From assembly GCA_017465745.1 (NCBI GenBank), contig JAFTVM010000025.1, forward strand, positions 1 through 33,097: a stretch of 33,097 nucleotides of DNA. The letters run 5' to 3'. This document shows positions 14,250 through 21,532 of this stretch, piece by piece; the stretch's first letter is position 1; each line of letters begins with the position of its first letter. The notes under the pieces were generated by a model. That model saw nothing but the letters and a program-made list of their open reading frames with translations, was not told where the DNA came from and ran no database searches. The translations under genes and the position numbers were made by a program. The stretch is from Oscillospiraceae bacterium. GTDB taxonomy: Bacteria; Bacillota; Clostridia; Oscillospirales; Oscillospiraceae.

Positions 14250-16370
14250 TTAGACCTCCTTGCTCAGTTCCTTCATGACTTCTTCAGCATTGAAGGGCAT
14301 GTGGTTGATCTTGTGGCCTGCGCCCAGAGCCATTTCGACTGCTTCCACGAATGCACCGGGAGCACCAACCAGAGGCAGCTCGCCTGCGCCCTTTGCGCCG
14401 TAGGGACCGTTGGGGTACTTCTCAACGTGCAGCATGCAGTTCAGGTTCACAACATCCTTGGAGGTGGGGATCAGGTAGTCGGAGAAGGAGGTATTGCGCA
14501 TACGGCCCTTGTCGTCGTAGTAGATCTTCTCGGTGGAGGTGTAGCCGATGCCCTGCAGGAAGCCGCCTTCCATCTGGCCCATGACGATGTTCCAGTCGAT
14601 GGGGGTACCGACGTCGAAGGAGCCGGTAGCGTCGACGATCTTGGTCAGACCGGTGTAGGTGTCGACCTCGACCTCAATGGCGTTGACAGCCCATGCATAG
14701 GTGGGATATGCGTCGCCGTGGAACTTATCGATGTAGAAGGGGATCATGAAATCGGGTTCCTTAAAGTTTTCGGTGACGATCTGATCTTCACCGTCAACCC
14801 ACACGTCACGCAGCTTGATGGCAGCGCGGCGCAGCAGCTCACCGACGACCATCAGAGAACGGGAAGCGACGGTGGGGCCGGAGTCAGGAACGCGGGCAGT
14901 GTCGGGATGGTTGTAGTAGACCTTCTCCAGGGGGATGTTCAGCTCGTTGGCAACGATCTTGGGGAAGGTGGTACGCAGACCCTGGCCGATTTCGCCGTTA
15001 CATGCCAGAACCTCGACGGAGCCGTCGGGATACTTGTGCAGCTTGGCAACAGCCTTGATGTGGTCGCGCTCGCCGGAGCCGGTGAAGCCGGCGCCGTGGA
15101 AGTACCAGGACATGCCGATGCCCTTGCGGTAACGGCCGGTCTGGGGCTTGGAGTACTCCTTGTGCTTGCGGAACAGATCGGTCTTCTCGTTGACCTCGTT
15201 CAGCATGTCGACCAGGGGCACGGGGAAGTGGTAGATACCGGAGGTGGAGGTGCCATCGCCCTGCTTGACAACGTTGTCCAGCTTGAAGTCGATGGAATCC
15301 TTACCCAGATCCTGTGCGATGTGGTTCATGAACATTTCCACAGAGAAGAAGGTCTGGGGAGCGCCGAAGCCACGGTATGCACCGGAGGGAGTAGAGTTGG
15401 TCTTCAGAGCGCGGCCGCGGACGTGCAGGTTGGGCACGTTGTAGACGCCGGAAGCAGCGATGATACCACGCTGCAGAACGACTGCGGACAGGGTGGTGTA
15501 GGCGCCGCCGTTGAACTTGACATCGATGTCCATAGCGGTGACCTTGCCGTCCTTGACAGCGATCTTATAGGTGTTCAGAGAGGGATGACGCTTGGAGGTG
15601 AACTCCAGGTCCTCATGACGGTCGAACACGCAGCGGACGGGCTGCTTAGCCTTGTAAGCGGCAACCGCAACCTGGCAGCCCAGGATGGAGGGGAATGCTT
15701 CCTTACCGCCGAAGCCGCCGCCGGTGACGTCCTGCAGAACATGGACGCCGGAGGGGCCGCAGCCCAGAGCACGGGCAACTGCACCGTGGACGTAGTAAGC
15801 GCACTGCATGGAGCCATGGACGAACATACGGCCGTCAGCCTCGGGCTCGGCCATCATGCCCTGGCACTCGATATAAGCCTGATCCTGGTAGCCAGTCTCA
15901 AACTCTTCGACGTAAACCTTGTCAGCCTCAGCGTATGCCTTCTCCAGGTCGCCCTTGCCGTACTCGTAGTCGAAGTGGGCGTGGGTAGCCTTGCGCAGAT
16001 CCAGCAGGGGCTCCAGCTCTTCGTACTCGACTTCGATCTTGGCCAGGATGTCACGGACAACAGCCTCATCGGGGCCGCAGACCATGGCGATGGGCTCACC
16101 GACATACTCAACGATCTCGTTGGCATAGACGGGGGTATCGTCCATAACGATGTTGACGTTGTTGTCGCCGGGGACGTCGTTGCGGTCCACGTAGAAGTAG
16201 CCCTCGGGCAGCTCGGGCACCTTGACGGACAGGACCTTGGCGCGAGCGTACTTGGAACGCAGCAGCTTGCCGGTCAGGATATTGCCGGTGTAGTCGCCGA
16301 CATAGCAGCTGCGTCCGGTAATCTTGGGCAAGTGGTCCTTTTTCACAACGGATTTACTGATTTTTTCCAT
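14250..16370 (-). CDS. xdhA: Molybdenum hydroxylase large subunit (molybdopterin-binding; xanthine dehydrogenase type)
   Basis: A 706-residue catalytic subunit of the XdhA/CoxL type. Hammerhead domain about 18-120 (GRSCYVGDYTGNI, LRSKYARAKVLSV, VEYEELEPLL); molybdopterin-binding domains about 140-690, with GGGFGGKEAFP, AYRGFGAPQ, CNGEIGQGL and GAKGAGELPLVGAP, where Glu664 is the likely catalytic base. CO dehydrogenase is unlikely because the AYRGFGAPQ loop lacks the Cu-binding VAYRCSFR pattern. It would hydroxylate a purine such as xanthine/hypoxanthine or a related heterocycle in the cytoplasm. The ATG 16370 has AGGAGG upstream and sits 14 bases after the MocA gene. Nearby guanine deaminase and nucleoside transporter genes favour a purine substrate. 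Selenium dependence is possible but not visible in the sequence. Confidence 0.9.
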   Translation of the reverse strand: MEKISKSVVKKDHLPKITGRSCYVGDYTGNILTGKLLRSKYARAKVLSVKVPELPEGYFYVDRNDVPGDNNVNIVMDDTPVYANEIVEYVGEPIAMVCGPDEAVVRDILAKIEVEYEELEPLLDLRKATHAHFDYEYGKGDLEKAYAEADKVYVEEFETGYQDQAYIECQGMMAEPEADGRMFVHGSMQCAYYVHGAVARALGCGPSGVHVLQDVTGGGFGGKEAFPSILGCQVAVAAYKAKQPVRCVFDRHEDLEFTSKRHPSLNTYKIAVKDGKVTAMDIDVKFNGGAYTTLSAVVLQRGIIAASGVYNVPNLHVRGRALKTNSTPSGAYRGFGAPQTFFSVEMFMNHIAQDLGKDSIDFKLDNVVKQGDGTSTSGIYHFPVPLVDMLNEVNEKTDLFRKHKEYSKPQTGRYRKGIGMSWYFHGAGFTGSGERDHIKAVAKLHKYPDGSVEVLACNGEIGQGLRTTFPKIVANELNIPLEKVYYNHPDTARVPDSGPTVASRSLMVVGELLRRAAIKLRDVWVDGEDQIVTENFKEPDFMIPFYIDKFHGDAYPTYAWAVNAIEVEVDTYTGLTKIVDATGSFDVGTPIDWNIVMGQMEGGFLQGIGYTSTEKIYYDDKGRMRNTSFSDYLIPTSKDVVNLNCMLHVEKYPNGPYGAKGAGELPLVGAPGAFVEAVEMALGAGHKINHMPFNAEEVMKELSKEV

Positions 16371-16384
16371 GAAAATAAAACCTC

Positions 16385-17002
16385 CTAACGTTTCTTTTCA
16401 TATTGTTCTTTGCATTGATCGTAGTCCTCTTTGGTATCGAGGTCTACCCAGACGCCGGTATCGTTCACCGGCACTGTGCGAATGATGGATTCAAGCTGCT
16501 TCCAAAGCTGCCGCAGTCCGCCCTCACCGTCGAATTCCAGAATTTTGGGCACAAGTCTGAAATCCACCAGCGGCGGATGTTTGCGATAGCCGTCCAGGGT
16601 CGGAAAAATGACACTGACTTCCGCATCTCTCCGGGAAATGACAGAACGGAACGTACTTTCCCGCACCACGGGCATATCGCCGGGCAGCAGGAAAAATGCG
16701 TCGCATTCCGGCAGCCTGCGGCATCCGATCCGGATGGATGTGAGCATGTCCGTGGTGGCGAAGTCTTCATTCCGGGCGATGATAACCCGGTCTGCATACT
16801 TTTCCTCCAGGATCGGCTCCAGCTCTCCGGCCCGGTGACCGGTCACAACGACGACCTTTTCCGCTCCGGCCGACAGGATGCTGTCGATGGTATTTTCGAT
16901 CAGCGTCTTGCCGCGCAGGGGCATCAGCGGCTTGAATGCCTGCATGCGCGTGGACAGCCCTGCCGCAAGAACAAGACCGCAATAGGTTTCTTCCTGCAAC
17001 AA
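16385..17002 (-). CDS. mocA: MocA/MobA-like molybdenum cofactor nucleotidyltransferase
   Basis: A 205-residue nucleotidyltransferase that probably adds CMP (or GMP) to molybdopterin for the hydroxylase encoded next door. The binding signature LAAGLSTRMQAFKPLMPL and the metal-binding LLPGDMPVV are intact. It is the first gene of the hydroxylase operon. No ATG is available: the frame opens with TTG codons. I place the start at TTG 17002, seven bases after an AAAGGGG site; TTG 16999 is an alternative, and TTG 17020 precedes the site and is unlikely. In B. subtilis (pucB) and E. coli (mocA) similar genes serve xanthine dehydrogenase. Confidence 0.85.
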   Translation of the reverse strand: MLQEETYCGLVLAAGLSTRMQAFKPLMPLRGKTLIENTIDSILSAGAEKVVVVTGHRAGELEPILEEKYADRVIIARNEDFATTDMLTSIRIGCRRLPECDAFFLLPGDMPVVRESTFRSVISRRDAEVSVIFPTLDGYRKHPPLVDFRLVPKILEFDGEGGLRQLWKQLESIIRTVPVNDTGVWVDLDTKEDYDQCKEQYEKKR

Positions 17003-17034
17003 AAGACCACCCCTTTGCAAAATACGAACAAGAA

Positions 17035-17057
17035 CGACTCCAATTTATTCGGAATCG
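17035..17057. promoter_or_regulatory. Imperfect inverted repeat at the start of the XDH transcript
   Basis: CGACTCC (17035-17041), nine bases, GGAATCG (17051-17057); one mismatch. It covers roughly +4 to +26 of the predicted transcript, a place where a repressor would block initiation. The ModE-type fusion next door is a candidate binder. Confidence 0.35.
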
Positions 17058-17067
17058 TACTAAATAC

Positions 17068-17096
17068 ATTATAGATATAAATGTCTCGGAAAGCAA
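17068..17096 (-). promoter_or_regulatory. Promoter of the mocA-xdh operon
   Basis: Minus strand TTGCTT (17096-17091), 17 bases, TATAAT (17073-17068). A short hairpin TCCCC/GGGGA (17099-17112) followed by TTTT on the minus strand just upstream may end the preceding ModE-fusion transcript and abuts the -35. Confidence 0.7.
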
Positions 17097-17126
17097 AATC
17101 CCCATTTGGGGAACTCGGAGAATTCC

Positions 17127-18053
17127 TTATATGATTTTTGTGGAAATAAACCGTTTTTTGAATTCTGTCTGGGTAAAGTGATGAACAGCCTGTTCAAAAT
17201 CATGGTAAGCCGTCAAGAATTCCCTGCCCTGCTCCGTCAGCCGGGTGCTGCCGCCGGACCGGCCGCCCCGCTGACGCTCCACCACACTGTAGCCCAGATG
17301 CTGTTCCAGGCCGTTGATCATATCCCATGCCTTGCTGTGGGCAATACCGGAACAGGCACAGGAGGTGCGCATATTGTTGGTATCCGCCAACAGGTACAGC
17401 AGCAGCTTCAGCCTGGCGGAGAAAAAGGCGGATTCCTGCTCCAGCTTCATGTGCAGCACGGGATGAAGGATGGCGGAATTATGCTCGTCCAGCTGGGCGC
17501 GGAGTTCCGCTTCGTCCCGCACATTGGTCACAACGCCCCTGTCATCCACCGGCACCCACTTCCGGGGTGCACTGCAGGCATCCAGAGCGCCCCGCAGTCC
17601 ATTGCCGCCGGTATAGGAGAGGACCTGGGGAAATACGTCCTCGGACAGCACCACAGGATGGCCGCCCCTGCCCTGATAGGAGGGCGCTACGATCTGCCCT
17701 TCTGTGCCGATCAGCTCCGCCAGAGTCACCGGCGAAAACATGGGCACATTCACCGGCGTCAACACCGCCCGGTCACATTTGCCCCGGAGAAATTCCAGGC
17801 CGATCCGGATGGAATCCATCAGCTCAGGCTGGTCGCCCCTTACGTTTTCCAGGAAGATCACGCCAAAGGCAGAAAGCTGCCGTTTGATCTCGTCAGGCTC
17901 CCGGCCGGTGACCACAACGATGGGGAAAATACCCACCTGCTGGTAGGTAATGACGATTCTTTGAATAATGGGAATGGCTCCCACCTGCAGAAGGGGCATG
18001 GCGGCTTCGTGATTCGCCACGGCGATCACGCCGCCCACTTCACCTAGTTTCAT
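17127..18053 (-). CDS. ModE-type regulator fused to a degenerate MobA/MocA-like domain
   Basis: A 308-residue two-part protein. Residues 1-195 have the nucleotidyltransferase fold of MobA/MocA (IPIIQRIVITYQQVG, VVVTGREPDEI, RGGHPVVL) but the nucleotide loop LAAGxSxRMGxxK is replaced by AVANHEAAMPLLQV, with no Gly-x-Arg-Met or Lys, and the metal-binding PGDxP is PVNVP (100-104). Catalysis is therefore unlikely. Residues about 208-300 are a ModE-like winged helix (FSARLKLLLYLL, SKAWDMINGLEQHLGY, GGRSGGSTRLTEQG). It probably senses molybdenum cofactor, a nucleotide or molybdate and regulates the hydroxylase operon downstream. The ATG 18053 has GGAGG seven bases upstream; a longer frame starting at 18143 lacks this and covers a structured leader. 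Confidence 0.85.
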   Translation of the reverse strand: MKLGEVGGVIAVANHEAAMPLLQVGAIPIIQRIVITYQQVGIFPIVVVTGREPDEIKRQLSAFGVIFLENVRGDQPELMDSIRIGLEFLRGKCDRAVLTPVNVPMFSPVTLAELIGTEGQIVAPSYQGRGGHPVVLSEDVFPQVLSYTGGNGLRGALDACSAPRKWVPVDDRGVVTNVRDEAELRAQLDEHNSAILHPVLHMKLEQESAFFSARLKLLLYLLADTNNMRTSCACSGIAHSKAWDMINGLEQHLGYSVVERQRGGRSGGSTRLTEQGREFLTAYHDFEQAVHHFTQTEFKKRFISTKII

Positions 18054-18071
18054 ACTTACGCCTCCGTGAGC

Positions 18072-18139
18072 CGGAAGCGTTATCCCTCCGAAAGGAATAC
18101 GCTTCCGCATACGCAACAAGTGCAGCACTGCGGCTGCAC
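18072..18139 (-). promoter_or_regulatory. Structured 5' leader of the ModE-fusion gene
   Basis: Two hairpins precede the start codon on the minus strand: GTGCAG/CTGCAC (18139-18134 with 18125-18120) and a perfect 9-bp stem CGGAAGCGT/ACGCTTCCG (18107-18099 with 18080-18072) topped by an imperfect extension. The leader spans about 85 bases. Position before a molybdenum regulator makes a cofactor riboswitch thinkable, but I cannot match it to the Moco RNA consensus by eye. Confidence 0.4.
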
Positions 18140-18175
18140 TCATTTATTATATATGATAATTCATTTATTATCGAA
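18140..18175 (-). promoter_or_regulatory. Promoter with direct and inverted repeats for the ModE-fusion gene
   Basis: TATAAT (minus, 18151-18146) has only a weak -35 (TTCGAT at 18175-18170). TCATTTATTAT occurs twice on the plus strand (18140-18150 and 18161-18171), 21 bases apart, i.e. two helical turns, and GATAAT-N6-ATTATC (18155-18172) is a perfect inverted repeat. This suggests regulator binding, perhaps autoregulation. Confidence 0.5.
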
Positions 18176-18273
18176 TTCTATCACGTTCCGTCAGGAAAGT
18201 CAAATCAAGAATAACGATAAGATACCCCCACATCGATAAAAACAGAATATATCCCTCTGTCCGTTTTTATGGT

Positions 18274-18302
18274 TTGACTATTCCCCGCCCTATCACTATA
18301 AT
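18274..18302 (+). promoter_or_regulatory. Sigma-A promoter for the nucleotidase-kinase fusion gene
   Basis: TTGACT (18274-18279), 17 bases, TATAAT (18297-18302). The leader is about 25 bases and carries the GAGGTGA ribosome site. The stretch 18176-18273 between the divergent promoters shows no gene. Confidence 0.8.
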
Positions 18303-18331
18303 GAAAGAAAAAACAAACAGAGGTGACCAGC

Positions 18332-19441
18332 ATGATCAAACGTTTCCGCATGTCCACTGCCCTGGATGTGGACGACCTGCTGATGGAGTGCATCCCCTAT
18401 GCCATCCGTCTTGCCAACGAAAAGTACAAGTTTGATCCCCCCATTACCATTTATGAGGTGGATCGCTGGGGCAAGCTGGACAGCCGGGCCGATGTGATCT
18501 TCGAATTCTTTGATGATCCCGATTTCTACCGGAATCAGCCCGTGATCCAGGGGGCCAAGGAATTTGTCCGGAAGCTGAGCAAAATGACCGACGTCTTCAT
18601 CTCCACCTCCATCCCGCCCAAGTATATGGGCATCCGGGCCGAGCGGATTATGGAGGAATTCCCCGAGATCCCCCCGGAGCACATTTACATGGGTTCCCGG
18701 AAGGACAAGCTGGATGTGGATATCCTCTTCGACGACGGCATGCACAACGTTTTCAAATCCAACGCCTCCTACCCCATCCTCATGCGCCGCCCCTGGAACC
18801 AGTCCGCCACGGGTATGCTGGCCGTCAACAACTATGACGAATTCCTGAAGCTGCTGGAAGTCATCACCACCAGTTACACCTACGTGGAGGGCACCGAGGA
18901 AAAACCCAGCATCGTGGTGCTGGTGGGCCCCTCCGGTTCCGACAAGCGGAAGATCGCCAAGACTCTGCTGGAAAAGTCCGACTGCTTCGGTATGCTGGTC
19001 AGCTACACCACCAAGGAATCCGCATCGGAGAATGAAAGCGACCTGTATATCCACATCTCCAAAAATAAGTTCTTCGACATGCTGGAGCATGGTGAATTCT
19101 TCGAATCCACCATGTATGCCGGCCACGGCTTCGGCTCCCGGAAGGAAGATGTGGACCGGATCCTTCGCAGCGGAAAGATCGTCCTGGCCACCATGGACAT
19201 CTGCGGCGCCATGGCGCTGAAGACCAACTATTCCGGCGTCACCACCGTCTACATCAAGCAGCACCGCCGGGAGCTGCTGACCTCCATCCTTCAGAAGGAC
19301 GGGTGCATCGAGGACAAGGTCACCCGCATCATCGCTATTGACGATGAAAAGCGCAACCGCGAGATCTGCGACCACATCGTCTACCATGAAGGCTGCGACA
19401 AGACAGCGGAGAATATCCTCTCCATGCTGCATCTGAAATAA
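18332..19441 (+). CDS. Fusion of NT5C-type 5'-nucleotidase (HAD) and guanylate-kinase-like domain
   Basis: A 369-residue two-domain protein. Residues about 5-180 look like the cytosolic 5'(3')-deoxyribonucleotidase (NT5C) branch of HAD hydrolases: nucleophile motif ALDVDDLL (Asp12, Asp14), FISTS (89-93) and DILFDDG (130-136). Residues about 192-369 follow guanylate kinase: P-loop GPSGSDKRK (199-207), VSYTTKES (223-230), ISKNKFFDMLEHGEFFEST and GKIVLATMDICGAMALK. The loop has Asp where GMPK has Gly and RK in place of Ser-Thr, so phosphate transfer may be impaired and the domain may only bind nucleotide. Joining a phosphatase to a kinase-like domain suggests nucleotide-level control in purine turnover. 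The ATG at 18332 has the best-spaced ribosome site; GTG 18323 overlaps it. Confidence 0.8.
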   Translation: MIKRFRMSTALDVDDLLMECIPYAIRLANEKYKFDPPITIYEVDRWGKLDSRADVIFEFFDDPDFYRNQPVIQGAKEFVRKLSKMTDVFISTSIPPKYMGIRAERIMEEFPEIPPEHIYMGSRKDKLDVDILFDDGMHNVFKSNASYPILMRRPWNQSATGMLAVNNYDEFLKLLEVITTSYTYVEGTEEKPSIVVLVGPSGSDKRKIAKTLLEKSDCFGMLVSYTTKESASENESDLYIHISKNKFFDMLEHGEFFESTMYAGHGFGSRKEDVDRILRSGKIVLATMDICGAMALKTNYSGVTTVYIKQHRRELLTSILQKDGCIEDKVTRIIAIDDEKRNREICDHIVYHEGCDKTAENILSMLHLK

Positions 19442-19442
19442 T

Positions 19443-19476
19443 AAAAAAGACAGGTTCTCCAGGACCTGTCTTTTTT
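19443..19476 (+). terminator. Terminator of the nucleotidase fusion gene
   Basis: AAAAAAGACAGGT (19443-19455) pairs with ACCTGTCTTTTTT (19464-19476) around an 8-base loop; a T6 tail follows the stem in the plus direction, and the A-run makes it work from the other side too. Confidence 0.88.
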
Positions 19477-19480
19477 GCGC

Positions 19481-19510
19481 AAAAAACGGCATCCCGAAGG
19501 ATGCCGTTTT
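19481..19510 (-). terminator. Terminator of the nucleoside transporter operon
   Basis: AAAACGGCATCC (19483-19494) pairs with GGATGCCGTTTT (19499-19510) across CGAA; on the minus strand it runs into six T (19486-19481). It lies 16 bases after the lipoprotein gene's end. Confidence 0.88.
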
Positions 19511-19526
19511 CCGATTCTGTTCAGAA

Positions 19527-20549
19527 TTACTTCATGAAGGTGCCGTCGACCATGGCCTGGATATAGGTGTTGTACTTCTCCTGTGCCTCAGCGGGAACCA
19601 GCTCGCTCAGAGCGCCGGTGGACAGAACGCCGTTCTGCAGGTTGCCGTACAGGACCTCGCCGCCGAAGGAACCCTCTTCAACAGCCTTGAAGCTCAGGGC
19701 GATCAGAGAGGAGTTGTCGGTGACCTGGGATCCGATGATGCAGGGGTTCTGGCCCAGGTAGTCCGCGGGCTGCGCGATGTCGAAGACCTCGACAGCGCCG
19801 GCAGCGGTGTTGTGCTCGTCGATGGCCTGGCGTGCGCCGGAGTCGATGGCGGAAGCGTCACCGAAGAAGACGTCTGCGCCCTGCTCCATCATGGCGTTGG
19901 CGAACTCGATGCCCTTGGCGGAGTCGTCATAGGAGTTGGCGTAAACAGCGTCCAGAGCGGTAACAGTCTTGCCCTCCTGAGCGCCGACATACTGAGCGGC
20001 CTCAACGAAGCCCTCGTACTTGCCCAGGGTGGTGGTCAGCTCCATGCCGCCGATGAATGCGACAGTACCGGTCTCGGTCATCAGGCCAGCCAGAGCGCCG
20101 GCGATCCAGCCGATCTGCTGTGCGTCGGGCAGCAGAGAGGAGACATTGCCGTTGGCAGCAGCAGCGGGGGTGTCCTCGCCGCCGTTGAGCAGTGCAAATG
20201 CCACGTCAGGATACTCGTTGGCGACCTGCAGCACAGCATCGGTGTACTCGCCGCCGGGTGCGTAGATCAGGTCAAAGCCCTCGTTGCAGTAAGCAACCAT
20301 GGCGTCGTAGTAGCCGTCCTGTGCCAGGTTGTCGGTGTATGCCATCTCCCAGTTGGGGTTGGCCTCAACAGCAGCAACCAGTTCGGTGTAGCAGGCAGTG
20401 CCCCAGCCGCCGTCGGAGATGGAGCAGTTCAGAATGAATGCGACCTTGTAGGTGTCTTCGCCGCCGTTGTTGTTCTCGCCCTCGCCGCCGCATGCGACCA
20501 GGCCCAGAACCATCACAACAGCCAGCAGCAGTGCGATGAGTTTCTTCAT
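19527..20549 (-). CDS. BMP-family nucleoside-binding lipoprotein
   Basis: A 340-residue substrate-binding lipoprotein of the BmpA/PnrA family. The signal peptide ends in a lipobox LVAC with Cys20 as the lipid anchor, followed by a Gly/Asn/Glu linker. The mature part has the usual two-lobe periplasmic-binding fold (KVAFILNCSISDGGWG, YTELVAAVEANP, GFDLIYAPGGEY, TVAFIGGMEL, ADVFFGDASAIDSGARQA). Family members such as PnrA bind purine nucleosides. It delivers ligand on the outer face of the membrane to the permeases encoded just upstream. It is the last gene of a six-gene minus-strand run. A good AGGAGG site precedes the ATG. Ligand identity (guanosine, inosine, or other) is inferred from the family and surrounding purine genes. 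Confidence 0.9.
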   Translation of the reverse strand: MKKLIALLLAVVMVLGLVACGGEGENNNGGEDTYKVAFILNCSISDGGWGTACYTELVAAVEANPNWEMAYTDNLAQDGYYDAMVAYCNEGFDLIYAPGGEYTDAVLQVANEYPDVAFALLNGGEDTPAAAANGNVSSLLPDAQQIGWIAGALAGLMTETGTVAFIGGMELTTTLGKYEGFVEAAQYVGAQEGKTVTALDAVYANSYDDSAKGIEFANAMMEQGADVFFGDASAIDSGARQAIDEHNTAAGAVEVFDIAQPADYLGQNPCIIGSQVTDNSSLIALSFKAVEEGSFGGEVLYGNLQNGVLSTGALSELVPAEAQEKYNTYIQAMVDGTFMK

Positions 20550-20599
20550 TTTATTTTCCTCCTGTTTTTTATAATAACCGTTATCCGGTCATTTACACG

Positions 20600-21529
20600 T
20601 CAGCGCTCTTCCTTGCGGTAGGGCAGGCCGTTGGCCTTGGGGCCGGCCTTCTTGGAGCCGATGATGGCCAGGACCACCACAGTGGCCACATAGGGGATCA
20701 TCTGGAAGAACTGGTAGGGCACACCTGCGCTGGAGACCTGCAGACGGATCTGCAGCGCGTCGCACAGGCCGAAGAACAGGCAGGCAGCCATAACGCCGGT
20801 GCCGTTCCAGCGGCCGAAGATAACGGCTGCCAGGGCGATAAAGCCACGGCCGGAAACGATACCCTCGGTGTAGGTGGTGGAGTAGCAGGTGGTCAGGTAG
20901 GCGCCGCCGATACCGGCCAGCGCGCCGCAGATGATGCAGGACAGATACTTGATGCCGATGACATTGATGCCCAGGGTGGCTGCGGCCTTGGGATGCTCAC
21001 CAACGGACTTGAAGTTCAGACCGGACTTGGTCTTGCGGAAGTAGATGTTGGTGAAGAGGACCAGGCCGAAAGCCAGGTAAACCATGGGCGTCTGATTGAA
21101 CAGCAGCTCACCCAGGAAGGGAATGTCCTTCAGCACGGGGATGGCAACGCCCTTCATCAGCTCGATCTGGTTCAGGCCGCCGCCTGCACCGAAGGAAACA
21201 CGGTAGATGAAGGAAGCCAGAGCGGGGGCCAGCAGGTTGATGGCCATGCCGTAAACGGTATGGTTGGCACACAGGCTGACGGTGGCGTAGGCGTAAATCA
21301 GATTGACCAGGATGCCTGCCACGGCGCCGCCCAGGATACCTGCCCAGGTGCTGCCGGTGTGGTAGGTCAGCATGAAGCCGGCCAGGGCGCCAACAGCAGC
21401 CAGGCCTTCCAGGCCGATGTTAACCATGCCGGCGCGCTCGGACCAAAGCTCCGCCATTGCGATCAGCAGCAGGGGGACCGCCATACGGACGGCAGCAAGA
21501 ATGATACTGGAAATTACATCCCATTCCAT
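20600..21529 (-). CDS. Nucleoside ABC transporter permease (NupQ/BmpC type)
   Basis: A 309-residue inner-membrane permease of the branched-chain-amino-acid/ribose permease fold, with about eight to nine hydrophobic helices. Family phrases include MAELWSERAGMVNIGLEGLAAVG near the N-terminus, cut here to ERAGMVNIGLEG, and GRGFIALAAVIFGRWNGTG near the C-terminus, both typical of NupQ-like proteins. It forms the transport pore together with the other permease, whose gene ends three bases upstream. Length is normal for the shorter of the two permeases. It ends KKAGPKANGLPYRKEER, a basic cytoplasmic tail. Confidence 0.92.
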   Translation of the reverse strand: MEWDVISSIILAAVRMAVPLLLIAMAELWSERAGMVNIGLEGLAAVGALAGFMLTYHTGSTWAGILGGAVAGILVNLIYAYATVSLCANHTVYGMAINLLAPALASFIYRVSFGAGGGLNQIELMKGVAIPVLKDIPFLGELLFNQTPMVYLAFGLVLFTNIYFRKTKSGLNFKSVGEHPKAAATLGINVIGIKYLSCIICGALAGIGGAYLTTCYSTTYTEGIVSGRGFIALAAVIFGRWNGTGVMAACLFFGLCDALQIRLQVSSAGVPYQFFQMIPYVATVVVLAIIGSKKAGPKANGLPYRKEER

Positions 21530-21532
21530 ACG

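Noticed and set aside
14250-16370. Aerobic CO dehydrogenase large subunit (CoxL)
   Set aside because: The Cu-ligand loop AYRCSFR is replaced by AYRGFGAPQ, typical of xanthine/purine hydroxylases.
14235-16388. Plus-strand frame of 717 codons opposite xdhA
   Set aside because: Shadow of the molybdopterin subunit gene on the other strand.
18140-18175. Classical ModE box upstream of the ModE-type fusion
   Set aside because: The E. coli-type ATCGnTATATA-N6-TATATAACGAT pattern is not present; only different repeats are, so the site is listed as a candidate of unknown specificity.
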